NCBI GenBank assembly: GCA_003170115.1
Contig: PMZS01000157.1
Span: forward strand, 5,288-14,487
Direction of reading: 5' to 3'
Origin: Spirochaetaceae bacterium
GTDB taxonomy: Bacteria; Spirochaetota; Spirochaetia; SZUA-6; Fen-1364
DNA: 9,200 bases
Shown here one piece after another: positions 1-8,014 of this stretch. Numbering within the stretch: position 1 is the stretch's first letter; the number at the start of each line of letters is the position of its first letter. Under the pieces are notes generated by a model. It saw nothing but the letters and a program-made list of their open reading frames with translations, was not told the DNA's origin and made no database searches. Both the position numbers and the translations under genes were made by a program.

Positions 1-1476
1 CTGAGAGGACTCGGCTACGAGGTTCCGGTCATCGCCATGACCGGCGAGGAGGCCGTGTCGAAGCTCCTGGAGACCGAGCCGGACCTCGTGCTCATGGACA
101 TCCAGCTCAAGGGCGGAGTGAGCGGGATCGAGGCGGCGCACCGCATCCGCCAGAGGCTCGACGTACCGATCGTGTACCTCACCGCTTTCTCAGATTCGGA
201 GACCCTCGAGCAGGCGCAGCTCACCGAGCCCTACGGGTACGTGCTGAAGCCGTTCGAAGAGAAGAGCCTGCACGCGATACTGCAAATGTCCCTCATGAAG
301 CACCGCCGCACCCGGGGCATGCGGGAGAACGGCTGGTGGATGTCCGCCGTTGCCGCGAGCATGATGGAGGCGATCATCATCTGCGACCCCAAGGGGTACG
401 TGAAGTTTGCCAATCCCTCGGCGGAGTCCCTGCTGGGGAAAAAGAACCGCGACCTGCTGGAAACCCGCATGTCGGAGAGCGTGCAGCTCGTGGATGCCGA
501 GAGCCATTCTCCCGTGCAGTTTCCCGTCACCGAGCCCTTCCTGGAAGGAAAGAGCACGCTGCGCGCGAACTGCCGTCTCGTCCTGGGGGCGGAACGGGAA
601 ATCCCGGTGGAGTTCAGCTCTTCCCCGCTCCGCAGTCCCGAGGGCACCCTCTTCGGCATCCTCTACGTTTTCCGTGAGACCAGCGAGCGCGAGAGGATAC
701 AGAACGTCGTCCTGCGCCAGCTTGAGGAGCTCGCGGTTGTGCAGAAGCGTCTCCTCCCGTCCCGGGACACGGCGATACCGGGAATCCGCTTCGACTGGCT
801 GTTCTTTCCCACGGCTCTGGGAGGAGGAGATGCACTGGGATGCTTCCGGCTGGACGACACCCACGCGGCATTCTACGCGCTGGACGTTGTCGGCCAGGGA
901 ATCGTGCCTTCGCTCTTCTCGCTCGTCCTGCACATGTTTCTTTCCCCGCACCCAGACACGGGCGGAATCCTGGTCGAGAAGGCGCGGGAACCGGGAGGCC
1001 TCCGCGTGCTCCCGCCCGCGGAAGTGGTGAAGAAGCTGAACACGCGCTTCTACCTGCGCGATGACGCCAACCCCTACTTCACGATGACCTACGCCACGAT
1101 CGAGCCGGCAAGCGGAAAGCTGCGGATCGTCCGGGCCGGCCACCCCTTCCCCCTGCTGCAGAAGGCTGACGGCGGGGTGACGCAGGTGAGGATCGAAGGG
1201 TACGCGGTGGGCCTCTTCCCGAGCGCTGACATCACCTCCGAAGAGATGAAGCTCGACAGCGGAGACAGGCTCTTCCTGTATTCCGACGGGCTCATGGACT
1301 GCGCGAATCCTTCGGGGGTGAGCTTCGGGGCGCGGCGCCTGGAGGATGCGCTCAAGGCCGGCCGGGACAAGCCGCTCTCCGAGCTGGTGAAATCTCTCCG
1401 TGAGGCGATCGTGAAGTGGCGCGGTTCGGAGCTCTTCAGCGACGACGTCTCTCTCCTCGCGCTGGAAAAGGAATAG
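1..1476 (+). CDS. Response regulator with PAS and SpoIIE-type PP2C phosphatase domains (5' end missing)
   Basis: Probably a phosphorylation-controlled serine/threonine phosphatase of the RsbU type, acting in the cytoplasm and often aimed at anti-anti-sigma factors. The reading frame is open to base 1, so the ATG at 37 is internal; roughly 20 N-terminal residues with the acidic pair of the receiver are missing. Numbering from the window edge (491 residues visible), the REC domain has the phosphoacceptor Asp33 in LVLMDI, switch Thr61 and Lys83 in VLKPF. A PAS domain spans about 112-225. It is followed by a short linker with QKRLLP, common just before these phosphatase domains, and then PP2C from about 255 to the end. 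The PP2C motifs are GGD (276), DVVGQG (295), RAGHPFPLL, GDRLFLYSDGLMD and a terminal SDDVSLL, so the metal-binding acidic residues look intact. The gene ends 9 bp from the stop of the opposing sensor kinase, a possible partner. No anti-sigma or STAS gene is seen nearby, so the target is unknown. Confidence 0.93.
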   Translation: MRGLGYEVPVIAMTGEEAVSKLLETEPDLVLMDIQLKGGVSGIEAAHRIRQRLDVPIVYLTAFSDSETLEQAQLTEPYGYVLKPFEEKSLHAILQMSLMKHRRTRGMRENGWWMSAVAASMMEAIIICDPKGYVKFANPSAESLLGKKNRDLLETRMSESVQLVDAESHSPVQFPVTEPFLEGKSTLRANCRLVLGAEREIPVEFSSSPLRSPEGTLFGILYVFRETSERERIQNVVLRQLEELAVVQKRLLPSRDTAIPGIRFDWLFFPTALGGGDALGCFRLDDTHAAFYALDVVGQGIVPSLFSLVLHMFLSPHPDTGGILVEKAREPGGLRVLPPAEVVKKLNTRFYLRDDANPYFTMTYATIEPASGKLRIVRAGHPFPLLQKADGGVTQVRIEGYAVGLFPSADITSEEMKLDSGDRLFLYSDGLMDCANPSGVSFGARRLEDALKAGRDKPLSELVKSLREAIVKWRGSELFSDDVSLLALEKE

Positions 1477-1485
1477 GCCGGGCCC

Positions 1486-3519
1486 TCAGCCCCGAGGGAA
1501 CGTGAGCGTGAATGAGGCTCCGGGTCCGGCGCCCACCGCGAGAGTGCCGTGGAGCTGGCTCACGAGGGTGTTCACGATCCGCAGGCCCAGGGAGCGGGGA
1601 GCGCTCACATCCACATCGGCGGGCAGGCCGATTCCGTTGTCGCTCACCGAGAGCACCAGGGACCGCGTGCCATCCGCCCGCATTGTGACGTTGATGGTCC
1701 CGGTCCGGTCCTCGGGAAATGCGTATTTCAACGCGTTCGAGAGCAGCTCGTTGATGATGAGACCGCAGGGAACGAGCACGTCCATGTCCAGCGTGATTTC
1801 CTCCATATCGATCTCCATCGTCACCGCCTCCGAGTTTCCCGCGTACGAATGCCGCAGGTGCGCGGCCAGGTCCCTGACGTACGTATCGAAGCTGACCCCG
1901 CGCTCGTCCGCGGAAAGGTAGAGCTTCTCGTGGATCAGCGCCATGGAGTGCACCCGGTTGCGGCTCTCCTGCAGGAGAGCCCGCGTGTGGGGATCTTTCG
2001 TCGCGGTTGCCTGCAGGGCGAGGAGGCTCGAGATGACCTGCAGGTTGTTCTTCACCCGGTGATGGATTTCCTTCAGGAGGATTTCCTTCCGCCGCGCCTC
2101 CTCCGCCTGCTTGAGGTCCGTCACCTCGCGCACGAGGACGATCACTTCCTTTTCGCTTCCGGCCACGAACCGCTCCTCGTAGAAGCGGCGGCCGGATTCC
2201 GTATCCACGTGGAACGCGAGCATCTGGGAAACGCCGCTGTCCAGGGCTTTTTCCGTGGCGGCGATGGACTTGTCGTAGAGCTCGGGGGACAGGAACGAGT
2301 ACAGCGAGAGGATCATCTCGGCGTCACGGCCCACCAGGTCATTTGCCGCCTCCAGGAGCGGGAGCTGCCGGGGGGACCGGGCATCGAGAATTGTGCCGTC
2401 GCGGGTGACGCGGAAGATCGCATCCGGCACGGCGTCCAGGAAGGCTTCCACACGCTTCTCGCTGACACGCAGCTCCTCGGTGGCCTTGTACAGCGCGTCG
2501 AGCATTCCGTTGATCGCGGCGCCGATATAGGCAATCTGGTCCTTCCCGGCGATGGTGACGCGTCTCGTTGGATCCCCCCCCGTGCCGATGGCCAGAACGC
2601 TCCTGCCGAGGTGCACGAGCCGTGACAGAACGGTGCGCTCGATCGTGAGGAGCACGACCCCGCAGAAACCGGCGCCGACAAAGAACAGCCAGATGAAGAA
2701 GAACTTCACCGTCCGTTCTCCCTGCTGCCTGATGTCCCGCGGAGAGTCCAGCTTGGCGATTGCCACGGGTGCCCCTTCCATGTCCCGCAGCAGCGAGTAG
2801 ATGGAAGCCACCTTGTCCAGCGACGTGTCGATGTACAGGGGATTCTGCGCGCTGAGGCGGGGCTGTACACGGCGCACCGAGTCGGGCACGAGTGGCGCCT
2901 CCAGGGCATAAATCGCCACGTTCACCAGGAGCCGGTTTCCCAGCTGGCTCACTGCGTCCGCGTCGAACCGCCTGCCCATGACGAGCGTGCCGGCAACAGG
3001 CAGGGAGCGATGATCGTCCAGGATCGGACGGGAGGCCATGATGAGAAGTCCCTGGGGGAGGCCAACCAGCCCCTCGGCCTTTCCGCTCCTGTCCGAGAAC
3101 CGAACCTGCCTCGGGTGCAAGGCGATCCAGGCGGAGAGGCTGTCCACAACCCCGGCTTCCGATGTGCCTGTCCCGAATTGACGGCCATAGACGGTCTTTC
3201 CCGCGTTGTCAAGGACGAGGACGACCTCGAGGTTCAGGTTGGCGGCACTCTCGGGGGTGAAGTTTTCTCCGGCAAACGCGGCGCTCGGATGCTGGACGAA
3301 CCGGTACATCTCGGTCCAGGCGGCATAATCCCCCACCGTCCGTCCGAGGCCGGACTCCTGCCACGCAATGTCGCCCATGATGCGCTGTACATCCCGCTCC
3401 ATGTAGCGTCGTTCGAGTCCCGCATAGCTGTCGCGGAGAATTGCGCTGGATGACAGCGAGATAATGACGAGCATCACGAGGAGCGTGCCGCCAATGGCAA
3501 GGAGGATGCGCCTGCGCAT
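1486..3519 (-). CDS. Membrane sensor histidine kinase: CHASE4-like, HAMP, PAS, HisKA_2, HATPase
   Basis: This 677-residue inner-membrane kinase likely senses an extracytoplasmic signal and phosphorylates a response regulator. TM1 lies at about 5-27 and TM2 at about 272-293. The region between them resembles CHASE4, with WQESGLGRTVGDYAAWTEMY near residue 53. HAMP (about 294-348) and PAS (about 355-470) follow. The HisKA_2 dimerisation domain has the EIHHRVKNNLQ signature, with the likely phosphorylated His487. The ATPase domain has an N box (INELLSNALKYAFP, Asn595), DNGIGLP (Asp628) and SLGLRIV. There is no fused receiver, so a separate regulator must accept the phosphate; the convergent REC-PAS-PP2C gene is the nearest candidate. 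The ATG at 3519 is chosen because it gives a proper positively charged start (MRRR) before TM1. No Shine-Dalgarno is visible, but a possible promoter lies 11-13 bp upstream. The gene follows glgX by 44 bp on the same strand, so it may also be read through from there. The ligand is unknown. Confidence 0.94.
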   Translation of the reverse strand: MRRRILLAIGGTLLVMLVIISLSSSAILRDSYAGLERRYMERDVQRIMGDIAWQESGLGRTVGDYAAWTEMYRFVQHPSAAFAGENFTPESAANLNLEVVLVLDNAGKTVYGRQFGTGTSEAGVVDSLSAWIALHPRQVRFSDRSGKAEGLVGLPQGLLIMASRPILDDHRSLPVAGTLVMGRRFDADAVSQLGNRLLVNVAIYALEAPLVPDSVRRVQPRLSAQNPLYIDTSLDKVASIYSLLRDMEGAPVAIAKLDSPRDIRQQGERTVKFFFIWLFFVGAGFCGVVLLTIERTVLSRLVHLGRSVLAIGTGGDPTRRVTIAGKDQIAYIGAAINGMLDALYKATEELRVSEKRVEAFLDAVPDAIFRVTRDGTILDARSPRQLPLLEAANDLVGRDAEMILSLYSFLSPELYDKSIAATEKALDSGVSQMLAFHVDTESGRRFYEERFVAGSEKEVIVLVREVTDLKQAEEARRKEILLKEIHHRVKNNLQVISSLLALQATATKDPHTRALLQESRNRVHSMALIHEKLYLSADERGVSFDTYVRDLAAHLRHSYAGNSEAVTMEIDMEEITLDMDVLVPCGLIINELLSNALKYAFPEDRTGTINVTMRADGTRSLVLSVSDNGIGLPADVDVSAPRSLGLRIVNTLVSQLHGTLAVGAGPGASFTLTFPRG

Positions 3520-3530
3520 GGTTCGATGAC

Positions 3531-3559
3531 AGGGTATACCCGCGCAATGCGACGGTCAA
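3531..3559 (-). promoter_or_regulatory. Candidate promoter of the sensor kinase gene, very short leader
   Basis: Read on the minus strand, TTGACC (3554-3559, 5 of 6 matches to the -35 consensus) is followed after 15 bp by TATACC (3533-3538), or after 17 bp by the overlapping TACCCT (3531-3536). The ATG at 3519 lies 13 or 11 bp further on, so the mRNA leader would be only about 5-7 bases. The promoter sits in the 44 bp gap after glgX. The uncertain spacing lowers confidence. Confidence 0.4.
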
Positions 3560-3563
3560 CCGC

Positions 3564-5633
3564 CTATCGCGACAGCATCACCACCGTGGAACGTGCCTCG
3601 AGGCGCCGCGTCTCGTGATCGACCCGCTCTTCGGAACCGGGCAGGACGATGTCCCGAGGCGAAGGCAGCGCGGTATCGATGACCCGGTGCCACGCCTCCT
3701 TGCCCTGGGGCACGGGTGCCAGGGTGAAGAGCACTGGTTCTCCTGAGGCGTTCAGCATGATGAGGATGTCGTTGTCGTCCCTGTCGGCATCGATGTCCGA
3801 CTTGTTTCCGTCTATCAGGAGTGCCAGGGTACGGCGCCCGGGCGCCCAATCCGCGGGCTCCGCGGCGTCCGTGAGCCACGTGATATCCGGGATCGTGTCG
3901 TGCCGCAGGTTGCGCCCGCTGTAGAACTCGGGCCTCAGGAAGGCGGGATGACGCATCCTGAAGGCCAGCAGTTCGCGCGTGAACCTGTGAACGTCGGAGT
4001 GCTTCTGCAGAAGGCGCCAGTCGTACCACGAGATCTCGTTGTTCTGGCACCAGGGGTTGTTGTTGCCGCGCTGCGTGCGGCGAAACTCGTCTCCGCCGAG
4101 GATCATCGGCGTGCCGAGTGAGAGAACGAGGGTCGCCAGGAGGTTCTTTACCTGCCGGTTTCTCACGCTCTCGATGCCGGCATCTCCCGTCGGCCCTTCC
4201 ACCCCGTAGTTGGCGGACTGGTCGGGAGTGGCGCCGTCAGCGTCGTGCTCTCCGTTTTCCTCGTTGTGCTTCCGCTCCCACGTCACAAGATCATTCAGGG
4301 TAAACCCGTCGTGAGAGGAAATGAAGTTCACGCTGTGGAAAGGCTTCCGCCCGTCACGCAGGTACAGGTCGGAGCTCCCGGAAATCCTGGTGGCCAGGTG
4401 GGGCACCGTGCCCTCATCGCCGCGCCAGAATTTCCGCACATCGTCGCGGAACTTGTCGTTCCACTCCGCCCATCGGCCGCCCGGGAACGACCCTACCTGG
4501 TAGGCGCCGGCAGCGTCCCATGCCTCCGCGATGATCTTTGTCTGGCGGAGCACCGGGTCCTCCGCGATCCGCTCCAGAATAGGAGGGTTTTCCATGACGC
4601 GGCCTTCCCGGTCCCGGCCGAGCACGGAGCCCAGGTCGAAGCGAAATCCGTCCACGTGCATTTCCACGACCCAGTAGCGCAGGCAGTCGATGATGAAAGT
4701 GCGGAGGATGGGGTGGTTGCAGTTCATCGTGTTGCCGCACCCGCTGAAGTTGCGGTAGACGCGCGGGTTGTCCTCGTCCAGCATGTAGTAGATCGAATTG
4801 TCGAAGCCCCGGAAGCAGAGGGTCGGCCCGGTCTCGTCGCCTTCCGCCGTATGGTTGAACACGATGTCCAGGATCACCTCGATGCCCGCGGCGTGCAGGG
4901 CGCGCACCATCTCCTTGAACTCGGTGACCTGTTCCCCCATTGCGCCCGTGCTGGAGTAGCGGCCCTTGGGCGCGAAGAAAGTGATCGTGTTGTAGCCCCA
5001 GTAGTTCTGCAGCCGCTCGCCCGTCCGGTGATTCACCCGCGTGTTTTCCAGCTCGTCGAACTCCTGCACCGGCAGCAGCTCCAGCGCCGTGATTCCGAGA
5101 TCCTGGAGGTAGGGGATCTTCTCCATCACGCCACGGAATGTGCCCGGGTGCGCGACCCCGGAGGTGGGGCTGAGAGTAAGGCTTCGCACGTGCGTCTCGT
5201 AGATCGTGGTGAAACGGAGAGGCCGGGCAAGGGGCCTGTCGCCCTGCCAGTCGAAGTCGTCAGAGACGACGATGCCCTTGGGCATCTGATCCGGCAGATT
5301 CCAGGTGAAGTTCCCCGTGACAGCTTTTACGTAGGGGTCGAGGAGAAGCTTGTTCGGGTTGAACCTGTGGCCCTTCTCGGGCTCGTTCGGCCCGTCGACC
5401 CGGTAGAGGTAGCATGTCCCCGCTCCCACGCCCTCCACATTGACGTGCCACACGTCGCCGGTCCGGTTCAGCAGGGGATCCAGAGCGATCTCGAGCGAGG
5501 GCCGTGAGGCCCGCGGGGAGTCGAAGAGAAGGAGGGACACTGCGGTTGCGTGCCTGCTGAAGACCGCGAATTGCGTCCCGCGTCCGTTCGGTGTCGCCCC
5601 GAAGGGCAGGGGCCTGCCCCGAGAAGTGCGCAC
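3564..5633 (-). CDS. glgX: Glycogen debranching enzyme GlgX (GH13 isoamylase type)
   Basis: Cuts alpha-1,6 branches, typically the short limit-dextrin stubs left by glycogen phosphorylase, in cytoplasmic glycogen breakdown. The protein has 689 residues, close to family length (E. coli GlgX is 657). A CBM48 domain starts at once (PLPFGATPNGRGTQFAVFSRHA, residues 8-29) and is followed by the GH13 barrel. Conserved region I is DIVFNH (256-261). The nucleophile is Asp333 in GFRFDLGS, the acid/base is Glu370 in IIAEAW, and the third acid is Asp442 in ISSHDGF. The stretch NEENGEHDADG...NYGVEGPTGD (458-484) and GGDEFRRTQRGNNNPWCQ are typical of GlgX/TreX. All catalytic residues are present. The start is GTG at 5633: an in-frame TGA lies 60 bp upstream, the CBM48 begins immediately, and no Shine-Dalgarno is visible. 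It is divergent from the isomerase-like gene and precedes the sensor kinase by 44 bp. Isoamylase/TreX is the alternative name. No other glycogen gene is in the window. Confidence 0.95.
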   Translation of the reverse strand: MRTSRGRPLPFGATPNGRGTQFAVFSRHATAVSLLLFDSPRASRPSLEIALDPLLNRTGDVWHVNVEGVGAGTCYLYRVDGPNEPEKGHRFNPNKLLLDPYVKAVTGNFTWNLPDQMPKGIVVSDDFDWQGDRPLARPLRFTTIYETHVRSLTLSPTSGVAHPGTFRGVMEKIPYLQDLGITALELLPVQEFDELENTRVNHRTGERLQNYWGYNTITFFAPKGRYSSTGAMGEQVTEFKEMVRALHAAGIEVILDIVFNHTAEGDETGPTLCFRGFDNSIYYMLDEDNPRVYRNFSGCGNTMNCNHPILRTFIIDCLRYWVVEMHVDGFRFDLGSVLGRDREGRVMENPPILERIAEDPVLRQTKIIAEAWDAAGAYQVGSFPGGRWAEWNDKFRDDVRKFWRGDEGTVPHLATRISGSSDLYLRDGRKPFHSVNFISSHDGFTLNDLVTWERKHNEENGEHDADGATPDQSANYGVEGPTGDAGIESVRNRQVKNLLATLVLSLGTPMILGGDEFRRTQRGNNNPWCQNNEISWYDWRLLQKHSDVHRFTRELLAFRMRHPAFLRPEFYSGRNLRHDTIPDITWLTDAAEPADWAPGRRTLALLIDGNKSDIDADRDDNDILIMLNASGEPVLFTLAPVPQGKEAWHRVIDTALPSPRDIVLPGSEERVDHETRRLEARSTVVMLSR

Positions 5634-5638
5634 ACGGG

Positions 5639-5668
5639 ATAGTAGGATTGGGCGGGGGCTCGGGTCAA
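5639..5668 (-). promoter_or_regulatory. Candidate leaderless promoter of glgX
   Basis: On the minus strand TTGACC (5663-5668, 5 of 6 to consensus) is followed after 18 bp by TACTAT (5639-5644, 4 of 6). The GTG start at 5633 follows after only 5 bases, so transcription should begin at or next to the start codon. This explains the lack of a Shine-Dalgarno and supports the chosen start. Confidence 0.5.
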
Positions 5669-5699
5669 GGCGGCGGGCTGTGGCGAAAGAAGTTCATGC

Positions 5700-5729
5700 T
5701 GGACCTGGAGCGGCAGTTCTTGTAACAAT
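5700..5729 (+). promoter_or_regulatory. Weak candidate promoter of the isomerase-kinase operon
   Basis: TGGACC (5700-5705, 4 of 6 to the -35 consensus) and AACAAT (5724-5729, 4 of 6 to the -10) are 18 bp apart and end 8 bp before the ATG at 5738. The arrangement resembles the other close promoters here, but both boxes are weak. The divergent gap 5634-5737 otherwise shows only a G-rich stretch and no clear operator. Confidence 0.28.
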
Positions 5730-5737
5730 TGCTCCTC

Positions 5738-7069
5738 ATGGAGCTCGACACAATCGCCCGCGACATTGAGGAAGCCCTGAAACCGGGGCCCATGCTGGAC
5801 GTGCACACGCACCTGGATGCGACGCATCTCACGGCCAGGGGACTGCACGACGTCCTGCTGTACCACATGGTAATCAGTGACCTTGTCAGTGCCGGTTGTC
5901 CCGACCGGGGGCGGCTCACGGAAGCCCCCTCCGACGAAGAGGCGCGTGTCCGTATCGAGTGCGCCCTGCCGTTCCTGCCCGGCATCGCCAACACGAGCTG
6001 CGCCTGGGGGCTGCGCATCATACTGGAGCACCTGTTCGCCTGGCGGGAGCCTGTGACCGCGGCGAACTGGAGAGATCTCGACGGGGTGATCCGCGAACGT
6101 GCCCGGGAAAAGGGCAGGGCGCGGGAGATCCAGGTGAAGGCCGGCATCCAGCGAAGCTGCACGGAGCTGTGGCGCCGCCATGACGGAGGGGCCGACGCGA
6201 TGCTCCAGTATTCGCTTGAGTGGGCGTTCTTCGGCCGCGCGCAATGGGGAGAGTTCGATACCGCGCTCTGGGAGCTGGAAAAGGCGTGGTCGGAAGGCGC
6301 ACCTGCCGCCCCCGCGCCCATCGGGCCTGACGCGGCACGGCCCGTGCCGTCCCGGACCATCCGCTCGGTCGCGGATGTGCACCGTGCCCTGGATGCCTAT
6401 GTCGATGCAATCCCGTCGAATGTTCTGGGCACTGCTCAGCACATCTCCACCGACATCGATTTCCAGCCGGTGGACGAGCCTGCGATGGCTTCGGCCCTCC
6501 GACGGCGGCCGCGAGCCGGCCGGCAGGAGCGTGACGTGTATGCCTCCTACATCATGGAGGAGTTCTTCAAGCGGCTGGAGGCCCGGAAGCCGGAAGTGAT
6601 GTTCCAGTTCTCTCTCGGCGCCGAGCCGCTGCCCGCGGAGACGGCGAGCCGGCTCTCCCAGGCCACTCTCGCCTCCCTGGCGGAAATCGTGGCCCGGCAT
6701 CCGGGGATTCGGTTCCAGTGCTACCTCTCCAGCGCGCACGCGAACCAGACACTCTGCACCATCGCGCGTGAGCTGCCGAACTTCAGCCTTGCCGGGTACT
6801 GGTGGCACAATTTCTTTCCGACGTTCATCGAGCGGGTGATCAGGGAGCGGCTGGACATGCTCTCCGCTGCACGGCAGGTCGGCTTCTTCTCTGATGCCTA
6901 TACAATGGAATGGAGCTATGCCAAAGCGCTCATCGTACGCCGGATGCTTTCCCGTGTCCTCGCCGACAAGGTGATCCAGGGTCAGTACGACACGACCTCG
7001 GCGCTTGCGGTTGCCCGCGAAATTCTTTTTGAATCTCCCCGGCGTCTCATGGGGATGCAGCCCGCGTGA
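5738..7069 (+). CDS. Uronate isomerase-like metal-dependent enzyme (amidohydrolase superfamily)
   Basis: A 443-residue protein related to uronate isomerase (UxaC), which interconverts hexuronates and ketouronates in the cytoplasm. Seen: an N-terminal metal motif DVHTHLDATH (21-30, HxH at 23 and 25); the segment NTSCAWGLRIILEHLF (85-100), in the place where UxaC has its helical insertion; and a C-terminal block GYWWHNFFPTFIERVIRERL...VGFFSDAYTMEWSYAKALIVRRMLSRVL (353-408). That block matches the layout of the UxaC WW...DSRS...RRIL end. The usual DSRS reads DAYT here (Asp386 kept, the Arg lost), so the substrate may differ from glucuronate or galacturonate. The ATG at 5738 is preferred over an in-frame TTG at 5729 because it starts just before the conserved fold; an in-frame stop lies just upstream at 5723. 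There is no Shine-Dalgarno. It overlaps the sugar kinase gene by 4 bp, so the two are surely cotranscribed. Calling it uxaC would be too firm; it could be another isomerase or a hydrolase. Confidence 0.75.
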   Translation: MELDTIARDIEEALKPGPMLDVHTHLDATHLTARGLHDVLLYHMVISDLVSAGCPDRGRLTEAPSDEEARVRIECALPFLPGIANTSCAWGLRIILEHLFAWREPVTAANWRDLDGVIRERAREKGRAREIQVKAGIQRSCTELWRRHDGGADAMLQYSLEWAFFGRAQWGEFDTALWELEKAWSEGAPAAPAPIGPDAARPVPSRTIRSVADVHRALDAYVDAIPSNVLGTAQHISTDIDFQPVDEPAMASALRRRPRAGRQERDVYASYIMEEFFKRLEARKPEVMFQFSLGAEPLPAETASRLSQATLASLAEIVARHPGIRFQCYLSSAHANQTLCTIARELPNFSLAGYWWHNFFPTFIERVIRERLDMLSAARQVGFFSDAYTMEWSYAKALIVRRMLSRVLADKVIQGQYDTTSALAVAREILFESPRRLMGMQPA

Positions 7070-8010
7070 GCCCCGCACTGGACATCCTTGGACTGGGCGC
7101 CGTCGCGGTGGACGACATCCTCTTCCTCGACAAGTTCCCCCGGCCCGACTCGAAAGGGCCCGTCAGGCGGCGGGAGCGGCGTGCCGGCGGCCTGGCGGGC
7201 ACCGCGCTGGTCGCCGCTCGCCGCATGGGACGGGCCTGTGACTACGCGGGGACGCTGGGGGACGACGAGCTCTCCCGGTTCATCGTAGAAGCCTTCAAGG
7301 CCGAGGGAGTGTCGGTCCGGCATCTCGTGCGGCGCGCGGGGACCCGGCCTTTCCACTCCACGATCCTCGTGGACACCGAGACGAAGACCCGCACGATACT
7401 TTTCGACGAGCAGGACGTGGTTGGCGCGGATCCCGACCTGCCGGCGCAGAAAGTGATTCGCGCGGCCCGCGTGCTCCTCGTGGACCACGTAGGGATCCCC
7501 GGCATGATCCGCGCGGCGCGTATTGCCCGTGCCGCCGGCATCCCCGTCGTTGCCGACCTGGAGCGCGAAATGGGTGCACCTCTGCGGGAGCTTCTTGCCC
7601 TCATCGATCACCTCATTCTTCCATATGATTTTGCGCAGAAGATCACCGGGGCGGCCGACGGCCCGGCAGTAGTCCGTGCGCTCTGGCAGCCTGGCCGTGC
7701 CGCCGTGGTGATCACCCGCAGCGCCGAAGGCGCCTGGTACATCACCGCGGAGGAGCCGGACACGGTCTATCACCAGCCCAGCTTCCGGGTGGGAGAAGTG
7801 GATACCAATGGCTGCGGGGATGTGTTTCACGGCGTGTACGCGGCGGGGTTGAGCGAGGGCATGCCGGCTGCGGAGCGGATAAGGTTAGCCGCGGCGGTGG
7901 CGGCCCAGAAGGCGACGCAGCCCGGCGGGCAGAAGGGAATACCCCTGCGTTCCGACGCTGATCGATTCTACGCCGAGAGGTCGAGGGAGGCGCTGCGGAC
8001 ACCTGCATGA
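7066..8010 (+). CDS. PfkB/ribokinase-family carbohydrate kinase
   Basis: An ATP-dependent cytoplasmic kinase of 314 residues that phosphorylates a sugar, a sugar acid or a related compound. It has the family layout: a start strand LDILGLGAVAVDDILFLDKFP (5-25), the Gly-rich substrate motif RRAGGLAGTAL (39-48), and the ATP/anion-hole signature VDTNGCGDVFHGVYAAGL (245-262) with catalytic base Asp252. It ends with AAQKATQPGGQKGIP, as in kinases related to ketose or sulfofructose kinases. The start is GTG at 7066, inside the TGA of the upstream gene (GTGA overlap), so translation is probably coupled; only a weak GGGG lies 11 bases upstream. Next to a uronate isomerase-like gene, a 2-keto-3-deoxygluconate kinase role is conceivable. 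However, no uronate reductase or dehydratase is present here, so the substrate is open. It ends 4 bp from the stop of the opposing HD gene. Confidence 0.88.
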   Translation: MSPALDILGLGAVAVDDILFLDKFPRPDSKGPVRRRERRAGGLAGTALVAARRMGRACDYAGTLGDDELSRFIVEAFKAEGVSVRHLVRRAGTRPFHSTILVDTETKTRTILFDEQDVVGADPDLPAQKVIRAARVLLVDHVGIPGMIRAARIARAAGIPVVADLEREMGAPLRELLALIDHLILPYDFAQKITGAADGPAVVRALWQPGRAAVVITRSAEGAWYITAEEPDTVYHQPSFRVGEVDTNGCGDVFHGVYAAGLSEGMPAAERIRLAAAVAAQKATQPGGQKGIPLRSDADRFYAERSREALRTPA

Positions 8011-8014
8011 ATAC

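Noticed and set aside
37..39. ATG at 37 as the start of the phosphatase regulator
   Set aside because: The frame is open upstream and the residues before it (GYEVPVIA) belong to the receiver domain; starting here would cut the domain.
1483..1494. Small CCCTC/GAGGG inverted repeat between the first two genes as a shared terminator
   Set aside because: The stem is about 5 bp, has no T-run on either strand and lies partly in the kinase's last codons.
1549..2625. A 358-codon open frame antisense to the sensor kinase
   Set aside because: A shadow of the kinase, whose HAMP, PAS, HisKA_2 and ATPase motifs fix the true strand.
4245..5507. A 420-codon open frame on the plus strand, antisense to glgX
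   Set aside because: It has no recognisable domain and mirrors the complement of a clearly conserved GH13 enzyme; long antisense frames are common in GC-rich coding DNA.
5468..7078. A 536-codon open frame on the minus strand, antisense to the isomerase-like gene
   Set aside because: Composition is Arg/Gly/Pro-rich with no family motif, and it also overlaps the glgX start and promoter; the plus-strand frame has clear enzyme motifs.
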